Shown here: piece by piece, positions 36,801-44,360 of the stretch
Position numbering within the stretch: position 1 is the first letter of the stretch
How the letters are laid out: every line of letters starts with the position of its first letter
Source of the DNA: Hymenobacter lapidarius
GTDB lineage: Bacteria; Bacteroidota; Bacteroidia; Cytophagales; Hymenobacteraceae
Reading direction: 5' to 3'
Assembly: GCF_001816145.1 (NCBI RefSeq)
Contig: NZ_MDZB01000164.1
Span: forward strand, 62,001 to 126,000
DNA length: 64,000 bases
Made by a program: the position numbers and the translations under genes
The notes under the pieces: generated by a model
Database searches by the model: none
The model's input: the letters and a program-made list of their open reading frames with translations, nothing else
Told to the model about the DNA's origin: nothing

Positions 36801-37715
36801 GCCCCGCATCAGGTCCGTCTGGTAGTCCCACTGGCAAATGCCCAGGTGGGCCAGCCCCACGGCCTGCCGCAGGTGGGCGTCCGATTCACGCCGGGCTTCC
36901 TCCGTCCGCTTGCGTTCGGTGACGTCGGCGAACAGCACGCCGACGTGCCGGTTCTGCCGTGGTCCGACGGAAAAGGCGTACAAATTGAACCAGCGGCCCA
37001 TCGACTCGGAATGTTCCTCAAGCCGCGTCGACTCGCCGGTGAGGGCCACCCGCCCGTAAATAGCCGCCCAATGCGGCTCGATGTCGGGCACCAGCTCGCA
37101 GATGGTTTTGCCCTGGGCCCCGCGCAGGCCGGTGTGCTTTTCAAACGCCGGATTCACGTCCAGGAAACGGTAATCGACGGGGTGCTGCGCCGCGTCGAAG
37201 AGGACTTCCAGGATGCAGAAGCCCTCGTCCATCGAGTTGTACAGCGTCGCGTAGTTGTCGGTAGCGCGCCGAGCCAGCTCGTCCTTCACGTGCAGCAGTT
37301 CCTGTGCCGCCTGCTCGCGCTCGGTCACGTCCTGCCAGTACACCACCCAGCCGTCGCCTTGGTGGGCACTGGTCATGGTAATCCACTCCTGGTGATGCGG
37401 CAGAAAATACGCAGCATCAGGCCGCGCCGGGCTGCTCGTCACCGCTTGCAATGCTTGTAACAGGTCGGCGGGCAGCGTGCCGGCAGTGGCGGGCCCCCAC
37501 GGTTTGCATTGCACCTCCTGCGGGCGCACCCCCCACCAGCGGGCCGCCTGCTCATTCAGGCGCAGCACGCTGCCGTGCGCGTCGAGCACCACCACGCCCC
37601 AGGGCAAGCCTTGCAGCAAGGATTCCGCGTCAGCGCTCATTCCGGCGGCATTGCCATTGGAGGAAGCAGCGGGGGGGCTCGCTGGCTCAGGACCAAAGGA
37701 GTTGGGTTTGCGCAT
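33805..37715 (-). pseudogene. Long multi-PAS HisKA_3 sensor kinase with one frameshift
   Basis: With one base added at the G-run 35997-36001, the two frames form one kinase of about 1300 residues. It starts at ATG 37715 (ATG 37769 is possible). The sequence holds about eight PAS folds, seen for example at YNSMDEGFCILEV, VGLAHLGICQWDY, FDNMEQGFCLLEQV, FEQAPVAMGVFSGPDYVV and AAMGSWDYDLGTQ. A HisKA_3 region (RQRLGEVLHNGLGQVLYAAK) and an ATPase domain (AQELALNIVRHA, DNGHGFD, GLGLRTARN) follow. The HNGLGQ box keeps the His. The break sits in a C5 run where six are needed, so a sequence error is likely. It pairs with the downstream NarL-type regulator. Confidence 0.78.
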
Positions 37716-38022
37716 GGCGGACAATGGGCAACGGGAGTCGCTACTTGCCTGCTCCAAAGGCTTGCGCAAAAATTACCGTTTCAGGTTTGGACATTGAAAA
37801 TGCTGTGGAGCAAAGCATTGCCTGATTATACAATATACACTTTTTTAGCCTTTAACCAGCGTTAGGAACCCAGCGTCTGTCCAACTCAACTATTCGGCTA
37901 CATAGTGGGCGTACGGCTGCCGGGCGGAAGGCGTGGTGTTGGGGTGCGGCGGCGCGCCCCCCCCCCTGCTTCACCCCACGCACGTAGTGCCGGGGTAGTG
38001 GGACCAAAACAGGGAACATAGG
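37716..38022. other. Intergenic region with C10 run
   Basis: No gene is seen. It contains an uninterrupted run of ten C bases (37957-37966). This is the boundary between the signalling island and the integrase relic. Confidence 0.4.
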
Positions 38023-38565
38023 TTATAAAAGGACCAAAAAGGAATGCAGGGACACGCCCGCACAAAGGTCCGTCCAGGAGAATCGCATCGGGTTGCGGTT
38101 ATTACCAGTTTGCAGCTGCGGATTATACTTAGATTTTGCGCAAGAAGAGCACGCACCCGTCGCAAAGTAATTCGCTCCGGTACTAATTCCTGCGTCAGCA
38201 TCTGCCCGTCCGCGCAAAACGTCGATAAATGCCGACATCGCCTCCACGAGCCCCAACTCCGGCTTGGCAGCGGTCGGACTAATCACGTCGCGTATCAGCG
38301 TTAGCGTGGAGGGAGTGCCCGCCGTGCGCAATTCCCGGTAGCGCTTCTGCACCCGCTCCGAAATAGCTTCCAGCACATTGTTGGCTTTATCGTAGCCTTC
38401 GTTCGCCTTCCGAAACCGTTGCTTATCAGCGTTCCATTCTTTGGGCGGGCACTTTTCACGCGTGAATCACTGCAGCCGCAACCCCTCAAAGTTGGCGTGG
38501 ACGAACACCGGCACCAGCCCATTCTTGTCGGTCTTGTCTTCCCGGAGAATGAATTCCACTGTCAT
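38023..38565 (-). pseudogene. Truncated tyrosine recombinase (integrase) relic
   Basis: ATG 38565 begins an arm-binding domain of Bacteroidota integrase type (MTVEFILREDKTDKNGLVPV). An in-frame TGA (38467-38469) interrupts it after 32 residues. The same frame then reads FTREKCPPKEWNADKQRFRK and NNVLEAISERVQKRYRELR, the N-terminal and core-binding parts, and ends without the catalytic domain (no R..HxxR..Y). The gene points away from tRNA-Leu, whose 3' end is 139 bases off, as expected for an element that inserted at this tRNA. It is dead. Confidence 0.78.
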
Positions 38566-38633
38566 TTTCGGTAGCAGATTTGGTAGTACAAATGCGGCCG
38601 TAAACGAGCATAAATACAAAAAGGTCCGGACGC

Positions 38634-38684
38634 AAAAAAGCCCTAAAAACCGATTTAGCGTATAGCTAAGCAGTATTTAGGGCC
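38634..38684 (-). terminator. Terminator after tRNA-Leu
   Basis: On the minus strand a GCCCTAAA / TTTAGGGC stem (38683-38676 with 38647-38640) is followed by T6 (38639-38634). It lies just downstream of the tRNA 3' end. Confidence 0.75.
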
Positions 38685-38703
38685 TTCCGTTTGTAATTCC
38701 TAG

Positions 38704-38785
38704 TACCCGGAGCCGGAGTCGAACCGGCACATCTTGCGATATTGGTGTTTGAGACCAACGCGTCTACCGGTTCCGCCATCCGGGC
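38704..38785 (-). tRNA. tRNA-Leu (anticodon CAA)
   Basis: 82 bases on the minus strand. The acceptor GCCCGGA pairs with TCCGGGT (one G-U pair), and the anticodon stem-loop is TTGGT-CTCAAAC-ACCAA, giving CAA, which reads UUG. The T-arm is GCCGG-TTCGACT-CCGGC, and a long variable arm fits a leucine tRNA. No CCA is encoded. It follows hscB. Confidence 0.95.
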
Positions 38786-38823
38786 AGGATGAACTTGCTT
38801 AGAACTATTCCGCTCTGCCGGTA

Positions 38824-39363
38824 TCAGGAGCGGGCTGCAAAGGTAGCAACTTGCTGCTGGATGCGCAACAGATACCGCTTTTTTAGGTAGTAGGTGCGGA
38901 TTTGCTGGAGGGCGGCCGCCCGATGGTCGTTCGGTAGCCCTTCATAGCCAGCCAGTACGGGCTCGATGCCGGCGTCCAGCGTGTCGGCAATGGCCTGCAC
39001 TTCGCTGCTAACCTGGGCTACTGCGGCGGTGTCCGGTGCGGTTTCCAAGTCCATGAGCTGCTCGTTGAGGTCCATCATGTCCATCAGGAAATCGGGCGGG
39101 AGCTGCTCCTGCTTGCCTTCTTCCAGCAGGCCGTGCTGGCGCAGGATGTAGGCCATGCGCTTGTCGGGGTCAGCCAGGGTGCGGTAGGCATCGGTGTTGA
39201 GGGTGGCCAGCCGGAGCATCTCGGCCTGGTTATCCGCCGAGGTAGTGGCGTGGAAATCGGGGTGCGTTTCGCGGCTCTTGGCGTAGTACTGGCGCTTCAG
39301 GGCGGCTTCGTCGGGGTGGAAGGACTCGGGCAGGCCGTAGAAGGCAAAATATTCAGAAGGCAT
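38824..39363 (-). CDS. hscB: Fe-S cluster co-chaperone HscB
   Basis: 179 residues from ATG 39363. The J domain has the diagnostic HPD tripeptide in KSRETHPDFHA (about residue 35), and the C-terminal helical domain (about 90-175) contains the LMDMMDLNEQLMDLE region that binds IscU. HscB hands the scaffold to HscA (Hsp70) during cluster delivery. No other isc genes are nearby, which is common in the phylum. The tRNA-Leu promoter appears to lie in its 3' end. Confidence 0.9.
   Translation of the reverse strand: MPSEYFAFYGLPESFHPDEAALKRQYYAKSRETHPDFHATTSADNQAEMLRLATLNTDAYRTLADPDKRMAYILRQHGLLEEGKQEQLPPDFLMDMMDLNEQLMDLETAPDTAAVAQVSSEVQAIADTLDAGIEPVLAGYEGLPNDHRAAALQQIRTYYLKKRYLLRIQQQVATFAARS
38838..38868 (-). 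promoter_or_regulatory. Putative promoter of tRNA-Leu
   Basis: On the minus strand TTG (38868-38866), 20 bases, then a perfect TACCTTTG (38845-38838). It lies inside the hscB 3' end, about 52 bases before the mature tRNA. Confidence 0.5.
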
Positions 39364-39406
39364 GGGCAGGGGAGAACGGCGGATTCTTTTACAATGAACA
39401 GTACGG

Positions 39407-39694
39407 CTACAACACCGGTGCAACCGAAAAGGCGAGAGGCGGGGCCGCAAAAAGCCGCTTAGTAGCCGGCCACACCTCCCCGAACAGGGATGATTTGCGG
39501 TAGGCATCCAACGCTGCGGCACTGTCCCAGTGGCTGTAGGTGCAGTACACGTTGGGCTGGTCGGCGTCCTGCCACAATTGGAGGTGGCGGCAACCTGGCT
39601 GCTGCCGGATGCGGTTTTCGGAACTGTGGAACAGGGCCAGGAACGCCGGCACCTGGCCGGGGGCGAAGGTCATGCGCACTACGCGGATTAGCAT
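39407..39694 (-). CDS. Antibiotic biosynthesis monooxygenase (ABM) family protein
   Basis: 95 residues, one ABM alpha-beta barrel half: MLIRVVRMTFAPGQVPAFLALF, CRHLQLWQDADQPNVYCTYSHW and AALDAYRKSSLFGEVW. Members are cofactor-free oxidases, haem-degrading enzymes or have no known role. No substrate can be inferred; the gene is alone between hscB and a lipoprotein. Confidence 0.82.
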   Translation of the reverse strand: MLIRVVRMTFAPGQVPAFLALFHSSENRIRQQPGCRHLQLWQDADQPNVYCTYSHWDSAAALDAYRKSSLFGEVWPATKRLFAAPPLAFSVAPVL

Positions 39695-39819
39695 AAGCAG
39701 AGCGGAAGGGTAGGGCTCAAATGAATAGACGGCAGCGCTAAACGCAATCGGTTTAACTCAAAAGCCGAACCGGCCGTAAAGGTCAGGCACTAACCTTCTA
39801 CATTCTTACCAATCGTTTT

Positions 39820-40023
39820 ATGAAAATGCATTCATTTCGTCCCCTGGCCCTGGCCTGCGTTGTTGTCCCAGCCCTGGCCGGCAGCCTTCTCCTGAGCGGC
39901 TGCAACAGCGAGCCCGTCGCCACCGAAGTCGATAAAACTGCCACCGTGGTATCCAGCGAAACCAACGAAGCATCGGATAGCACCGCCACCGTTGTCGATG
40001 CCGATTCCATTGCCAATCAATAG
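39820..40023 (+). CDS. Small lipoprotein with Thr/Ser/Ala-rich tail
   Basis: 67 residues. The leader FRPLALACVVVPALAGSLLLSGC is a lipobox signal. The remaining 45 residues are acidic and rich in Thr, Ser, Ala and Val with no fold (ETNEASDSTATVV). The leader closely matches that of the next gene (40423), so one may have arisen by duplication of the other's start. Role unknown. Confidence 0.62.
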   Translation: MKMHSFRPLALACVVVPALAGSLLLSGCNSEPVATEVDKTATVVSSETNEASDSTATVVDADSIANQ

Positions 40024-40422
40024 CCTGGGGATATTTAAAGTTGGGGTAAAGACGCAACATGCTCCGTTTCTACCTGTTCGAAAAGCCATATCCTAATCCG
40101 ATAAATGCCCTGATAAAGCGCGATACCCCGACCTCAAAACCAAGCTTCGCAATGCGGGGCTTGCCAACTGGGTGCAGAAGCGGGTAGAAGGTAGAAAATA
40201 GTGGTCAAGGATTTTGATTTATAAACCTGTAGAGTTTGAGCCGGCAAAAAAAAGGCCTGCTTAAGCGCAGGATGCCACTCGGGAAAGAGTTAAACATCAT
40301 TCAGCTTTTGAAATGATAAACGGGAAGTACTACGAAAAACCACAATAATACCAACTTGGTCAACCCCTACTCGTACAGGGGCTACCGTTACTTCCTCCAC
40401 TGATTTTCAACCCGACACTTTT
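40024..40422. other. Intergenic region
   Basis: No gene is seen in these 399 bases. An A8 run followed by GGCCTGC / GCAGG (about 40246-40271) would be a weak terminator on the minus strand, although no leftward gene ends there. A small CCCCT / AGGGG hairpin (about 40364-40382) lies before the esterase. Confidence 0.4.
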
Positions 40423-41568
40423 ATGAACATTTCATCCTTTCGCCCGGCAGCGTTGTCCTGGCTCATGGCGCCGGCCCTGGCCGGTGGCTTGCTGCTCAGC
40501 AGCTGCAACAGCCAGCCCACCACCACCGAAACCGGCCAGCCTGCTACCGACCCCACCACCAACGCTCCCGCCAGCGGCAGTACGGGTAGCGTAACGCCCA
40601 CCGGCGCCAAGCCCGCCTGGGGCCCCAACCTGGGACCCGAAATGCAGGCCGTGATTGAGCAGCTGATAAGCTTCAACAACAAGCCGCTGCCCGAGCTCAC
40701 CGCCGTGCAGGCCCGCAAGCAGCCTTCCCCCGCCGATGCCGCCATGAAGCAGATGCGCGCGAGCAACATCACGCCGCCGCCCATGCAGGCAGACACCGTG
40801 AACCGCACCCTTGTGCCCGGCGTTACGGGCCGCATCTACACGCCCAAAACCGGCACGGCGCCGTATCCGGTTATCGTCTACTATCACGGCGGCGGCTGGG
40901 TTATTGCCACCATCGACACTTACCACAGCTCGGCCCAGGCTCTGGCCGAAAAAACCGGCGCAGTAGTGGTATCGGTGGAATACCGGAAAGGCCCGGAAAA
41001 TAAGTTTCCGACCGCGCACGACGACGCGTTTGCGGCCTACCAGTGGGCGCTGAAGAACGCCGCCAGCATCAAAGGCGACCCAAACCGGGTGGCTGTGGCG
41101 GGCGAAAGCGCCGGCGGTGGCCTGGCCGCGGCCGTGAGCATGATGGCCCGCGACCGGAAAGTGGCCCTTCCCAAGTACCAGCTGCTGGTGTATCCCATCG
41201 CCGGGTCGGCTACCAATACGCCTTCCTATCAGGCCAATACAGAGACCGCGCCCCTGAACAAGGCCGGCATGGAGTGGTTCTTCAAGAACTACCTCCGCAC
41301 CCCGGCCGATGGCCAAGACCCCCGCGTCAACCTTGTAGCGGCCAACCTGAAGGGCTTGCCGCCCACCACCATCATTGCGGCAGAATACGACCCGTTGACG
41401 AGCGAAGGCAAAACCCTGGCCGATAACCTGCAGGCCGCCGGGGTAAAAGTCAACTACAAGCTGTACGAAGGCACCACCCACGAATTCTTCGGCATGGCGG
41501 GCGTAGTGCCCCAAGCCGATGCAGCTCAGGCCGTAGCCACCGATGACTTGAAAAACGCGTTGAAATAA
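40423..41568 (+). CDS. Lipoprotein alpha/beta hydrolase (esterase)
   Basis: 381 residues. The signal ends LLLSSC (lipoprotein), and a Thr/Pro-rich spacer of about 40 residues follows. The hydrolase has HGGGW (about residue 157), the nucleophile elbow GESAGGG (Ser near 228), and the later Asp and His (EYDPL, TTHEFFG), as in hormone-sensitive-lipase-type (fold-3) esterases. It should hydrolyse short acyl esters on the outer side of the envelope. A strong terminator follows. The leader is shared with the preceding small lipoprotein. Confidence 0.9.
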   Translation: MNISSFRPAALSWLMAPALAGGLLLSSCNSQPTTTETGQPATDPTTNAPASGSTGSVTPTGAKPAWGPNLGPEMQAVIEQLISFNNKPLPELTAVQARKQPSPADAAMKQMRASNITPPPMQADTVNRTLVPGVTGRIYTPKTGTAPYPVIVYYHGGGWVIATIDTYHSSAQALAEKTGAVVVSVEYRKGPENKFPTAHDDAFAAYQWALKNAASIKGDPNRVAVAGESAGGGLAAAVSMMARDRKVALPKYQLLVYPIAGSATNTPSYQANTETAPLNKAGMEWFFKNYLRTPADGQDPRVNLVAANLKGLPPTTIIAAEYDPLTSEGKTLADNLQAAGVKVNYKLYEGTTHEFFGMAGVVPQADAAQAVATDDLKNALK

Positions 41569-41593
41569 AAGGCTCCGACGGAGCTATTAGTGT

Positions 41594-41631
41594 AAACGTC
41601 CCGCTGCGACAGACGCAACGGGACGTTTTTT
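41594..41631 (+). terminator. Terminator of the esterase
   Basis: A 15-bp stem AAACGTCCCGCTGCG (41594-41608) pairs with CGCAACGGGACGTTT (41614-41628) with one mismatch, followed by T's. It is 25 bases after the stop. Confidence 0.85.
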
Positions 41632-41672
41632 ATGTTCGCCCTTGTCCACTTGCGGTTTGCTCCGCCGGGTCC

Positions 41673-42443
41673 TTATTCCACCGGAAACCGCACGTCTACC
41701 TGCGAATCGAAGTGCAGGCCCAGCAGTTCCGAGGCGTTGCCCTGGCACACGCCCAAGCACAGGCAATCCTGGCTGTTGAACACAGCCACAGCCTCGCCGG
41801 GCGGCACGGCCGAGAAGTGCGGGTGCAGCTCTTTCAGGATGTCGCGCCCGAAGTGCACGGCAAAGCTGCGGCCGTGGCCCACGGCTTCCACGGCGGTGCG
41901 GGAAATATTGGTAACCAGGTTGCCGTAGTGGTCCACGTGAGCCACGTGGCCGGTAATGCGGTGGTCCTGTAGGCGCACCTGCCGGTTGTTGAGCTGGTGG
42001 AATTCGGTCACGATAGGGCCCAATGTGTCCAGCGCGGCGCCCTGGGCCAGGGCCACGGCGGCGGGCAGCAGCACGTCGCGGGTGGGCGAGGCGGTGACGG
42101 CCGCGGGCAGGGCCACCAGCACCTCGGGCGCGCCGTTGGTGAGCAGGGCCAGAATGCCGTTGTCGCCGGCCACGAAGTAGTGGCCCTGGTAGCTGGCGGC
42201 CTGCCAGGCGGGCTCCTGGCCCGCGCCGTGGTCGCCTACGCCGATGACGTGCACCGTGCCCGCCGGAAAATCCCGGAACACCGATTGCAGAACGTGAACG
42301 GCGTGCGCGATGTTGAAGGGTTCGACGCCGTGGCTGATGTCCACCGCCGGGGTGGCCGGCGCCAGCTGCAGGAGCCGGGCTTTTAGCGCCGCCACGTAGT
42401 GGTCGCGGTAGCCAAAATCAGTCAGCAGTGTTATCAACCCCAT
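41673..42443 (-). CDS. SAM hydroxide adenosyltransferase (SAM hydrolase, DUF62)
   Basis: 256 residues with the family signatures: LLTDFGYRDHYVAALKA (residues 5-20), DISHGVEPFNIAHA, AGDNGIL, a central HVDHYGNLVTNI and the C-terminal part (FNSQDCLCLGV). The enzyme adds water to S-adenosylmethionine to give adenosine and methionine; fluorinase is a relative, but the fluorinase-specific loop is absent as far as I can see. Transcribed alone from a good promoter. Family certain; the physiological role is not. Confidence 0.9.
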   Translation of the reverse strand: MGLITLLTDFGYRDHYVAALKARLLQLAPATPAVDISHGVEPFNIAHAVHVLQSVFRDFPAGTVHVIGVGDHGAGQEPAWQAASYQGHYFVAGDNGILALLTNGAPEVLVALPAAVTASPTRDVLLPAAVALAQGAALDTLGPIVTEFHQLNNRQVRLQDHRITGHVAHVDHYGNLVTNISRTAVEAVGHGRSFAVHFGRDILKELHPHFSAVPPGEAVAVFNSQDCLCLGVCQGNASELLGLHFDSQVDVRFPVE

Positions 42444-42493
42444 GCCTGCGTTCCGTAGTTTTTCGTAGTATTGTTCATTCGCCTGAACCGGGA

Positions 42494-42519
42494 CAAAAGT
42501 AGCCGGTTTAGGTGTAAAA
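42494..42519 (-). promoter_or_regulatory. Putative promoter of the SAM hydrolase
   Basis: On the minus strand a perfect TACTTTTG (42501-42494), with a TTT about 16 bases above it at 42517-42519 serving as -33 element. It is about 50 bases before the ATG. Confidence 0.42.
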
Positions 42520-42564
42520 CAGGCTGCTTTTTGTTATCTTCCTTCTTTCCCCCTCTCTTCCCAC

Positions 42565-43641
42565 TTGGTCGAAAAAATCATCATCCTCGAAAACATGTCC
42601 CTGGTCGATTTCCTGGGCCCGGACAATCAGAACATTCGCCAGCTGGCCGCCGCCTTTCCCGGCTCCAAAATCATCAGCCGGGGCAATGAAATAAAAATCC
42701 AGGGCCAGACGGAAGTCATTGGTCGCATCAACGATTTGCTGTCCTCGCTCATCGAGCATTACCACCAGTACGGGCAGATTACCGACAAGACCGTGAACCA
42801 GTACCTCTCCGCCACCAGCGAGGAGGCCGAGGGCCGCGTGCTGGCCGCCTCGCCCGACGTTATCCTGTTTGGGGCCAAGGGCGGCGTTATCAAAGCCAAA
42901 ACCCCCAACCAGCAGAAGCTGGTGGATACCGTGATGTCGCACGACCTCACCTTTACGCTGGGCCCCGCCGGTACCGGCAAAACCTACATTTCGGTGGCCC
43001 TGGCCGTGCGGGCGCTCAAGAACAAGGAGGTGAAGAAAATCATTATTTCGCGCCCCGTGGTGGAGGCTGGCGAAAGCCTCGGTTTCTTGCCTGGCGACAT
43101 GAAGGACAAGGTGGACCCCTACCTGCGCCCGATTTACGACGCCCTGGAAGACATGATTCCGGCTGAAAAACTCAAGTTTTACCAGGAAAATAAAATCATC
43201 GAAATAGCCCCGCTGGCCTACATGCGCGGCCGGACGCTCAACAATGCCTTCGTGCTGCTCGATGAAGCCCAGAACACCACGCCGAGCCAGATTAAGATGT
43301 TTCTGACCCGGATGGGCCCCACCGCCAAGGTGATGGTGAACGGCGACCGCAGCCAAATTGACTTGCCCACCCGCCAAAAGTCGGGCCTGATGCAGGCCAT
43401 GGACATCCTGAAAAACGTGCAGGGCATCGGCTACGTCGAGATGACGTCGGAAGACGTGGTGCGCCACCGCCTCGTAAAGGAAATCGTGGAAGCCTACGAC
43501 AAGTTCGACACCGAAGAAATGGCCCACCAGGCCCAGCAAAGCGGCCAGCGTCGCGACGAGCGCCACGAGCGCCGTCTGCTCGAACTCCAGCAGCAGGGCG
43601 AATCAGGCAGCTTGCCAGTGAATCAGGAGCAGCCTTTGTAA
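42565..43641 (+). CDS. PhoH-family ATPase
   Basis: 358 residues. The N-terminus VEKIIILENMSLVDFLG agrees with the start of PhoH proteins in this phylum, so the TTG at 42565 is chosen; no ATG lies near enough. The ATPase part has Walker A (GPAGTGKTYISVALAVRAL, about residue 134), LLDEAQNTTPSQIKMFLTR and a sensor Arg/Gln (GDRSQIDLP). The last 40 residues are charged. PhoH ATPases are linked to RNA metabolism and phosphate response; the biochemical role is unclear. It is divergent from the SAM hydrolase. Confidence 0.92.
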   Translation: MVEKIIILENMSLVDFLGPDNQNIRQLAAAFPGSKIISRGNEIKIQGQTEVIGRINDLLSSLIEHYHQYGQITDKTVNQYLSATSEEAEGRVLAASPDVILFGAKGGVIKAKTPNQQKLVDTVMSHDLTFTLGPAGTGKTYISVALAVRALKNKEVKKIIISRPVVEAGESLGFLPGDMKDKVDPYLRPIYDALEDMIPAEKLKFYQENKIIEIAPLAYMRGRTLNNAFVLLDEAQNTTPSQIKMFLTRMGPTAKVMVNGDRSQIDLPTRQKSGLMQAMDILKNVQGIGYVEMTSEDVVRHRLVKEIVEAYDKFDTEEMAHQAQQSGQRRDERHERRLLELQQQGESGSLPVNQEQPL

Positions 43642-43661
43642 TCATCCGTTAATAAATTACC

Positions 43662-43744
43662 GTCATCCTGAGCCGGCGAAGGACCTTACCGCGCTTGAAC
43701 TCGTCGTTCAGCCGGAATAAGGTTATCCGCAAGCTCAGGATGAC
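43662..43744. repeat. Palindromic repeat (GTCATCCTGAGC family)
   Basis: Perfect 12-bp ends GTCATCCTGAGC (43662-43673) and GCTCAGGATGAC (43733-43744), with partly paired inner arms (AAGGACCTTACC against GGTTATCC) and a TGAAC/GTTCA tip. It lies right after phoH. The structure is that of a dispersed REP-like element. Confidence 0.78.
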
Positions 43745-43764
43745 AGCTTTATACTGCTGAGCCC

Positions 43765-44199
43765 ATGCCCGCCACCGCTTACCGCATCACCGACCTGCGC
43801 GACCTCGACGCGGCCTTCACCATTCGCGAAAAGGTGTTTCAGGAAGAACAAGGCGTGCCCGCTACCAAGGAGCACGACGCGCACGACCGCACCGACGCCC
43901 GCCACTACCTGGCCCGCGCCGCCGATGGCACGCCCGCCGGGGCCGCCCGCTGGCGCCAAACCGAGAACGGCGCGAAACTGGAGCGCTTCGCTGTGCTGGC
44001 TGATTTCCGGAACCAGCAAATAGGGGCCGCGCTGCTCCACGCCGTCCTCGTGGACGTGCAGGCCGAGCTACCTGATGCCGAAGTCTACCTCAATGCGCAG
44101 CTGCGCGCCATTCCGTTCTACGAGCGGCACGGGTTTCGGAAAGAAGGCGACATGTTTGAGGAGGCCGATATCCAGCACTATAAAATGGTGCTGGGGTAG
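43765..44199 (+). CDS. GNAT N-acetyltransferase
   Basis: 144 residues, one GNAT domain: IREKVFQEEQGVPATKEHD, GAARWRQTENGAKLERFAVLADFRNQQIGAALLHAVL (acetyl-CoA loop of R/QxxGxA type) and YLNAQLRAIPFYERHGFRKEGDMFEEADIQHYKM. This subgroup includes ElaA-like enzymes. The substrate is not evident. Palindromic repeats flank the gene on both sides. Confidence 0.9.
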   Translation: MPATAYRITDLRDLDAAFTIREKVFQEEQGVPATKEHDAHDRTDARHYLARAADGTPAGAARWRQTENGAKLERFAVLADFRNQQIGAALLHAVLVDVQAELPDAEVYLNAQLRAIPFYERHGFRKEGDMFEEADIQHYKMVLG

Positions 44200-44219
44200 T
44201 TGAGCCAACTCGTAATAAT

Positions 44220-44324
44220 GCCGCCATGCTGAGCGTAGCCAAAGCATCTCGCCCGGGGCAGTAAACCAATCATCAGGTTTAGTAAAAGCACGCGAGATAC
44301 TTTGGCTGCGCTCAGCATGACGGC
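44220..44324. repeat. Palindromic repeat (GCCATGCTGAGCG family)
   Basis: Arms 44220-44252 and 44292-44324 match at 30 of 33 bases, and the three mismatches allow G-U pairing. The core is CATGCTGAGCG and CCAAAG-ATCTCGC. It lies between convergent genes and could also stop transcription from both sides. Confidence 0.8.
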
Positions 44325-44360
44325 CTTTTTGTTCTCTTCTGTTTAAAGTGTCACAGCTAA

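Noticed and set aside
37957..37966. C10 run as possible phase-variation tract
   Set aside because: It lies in non-coding DNA far from a start codon and promoter, so switching of a gene is not supported.
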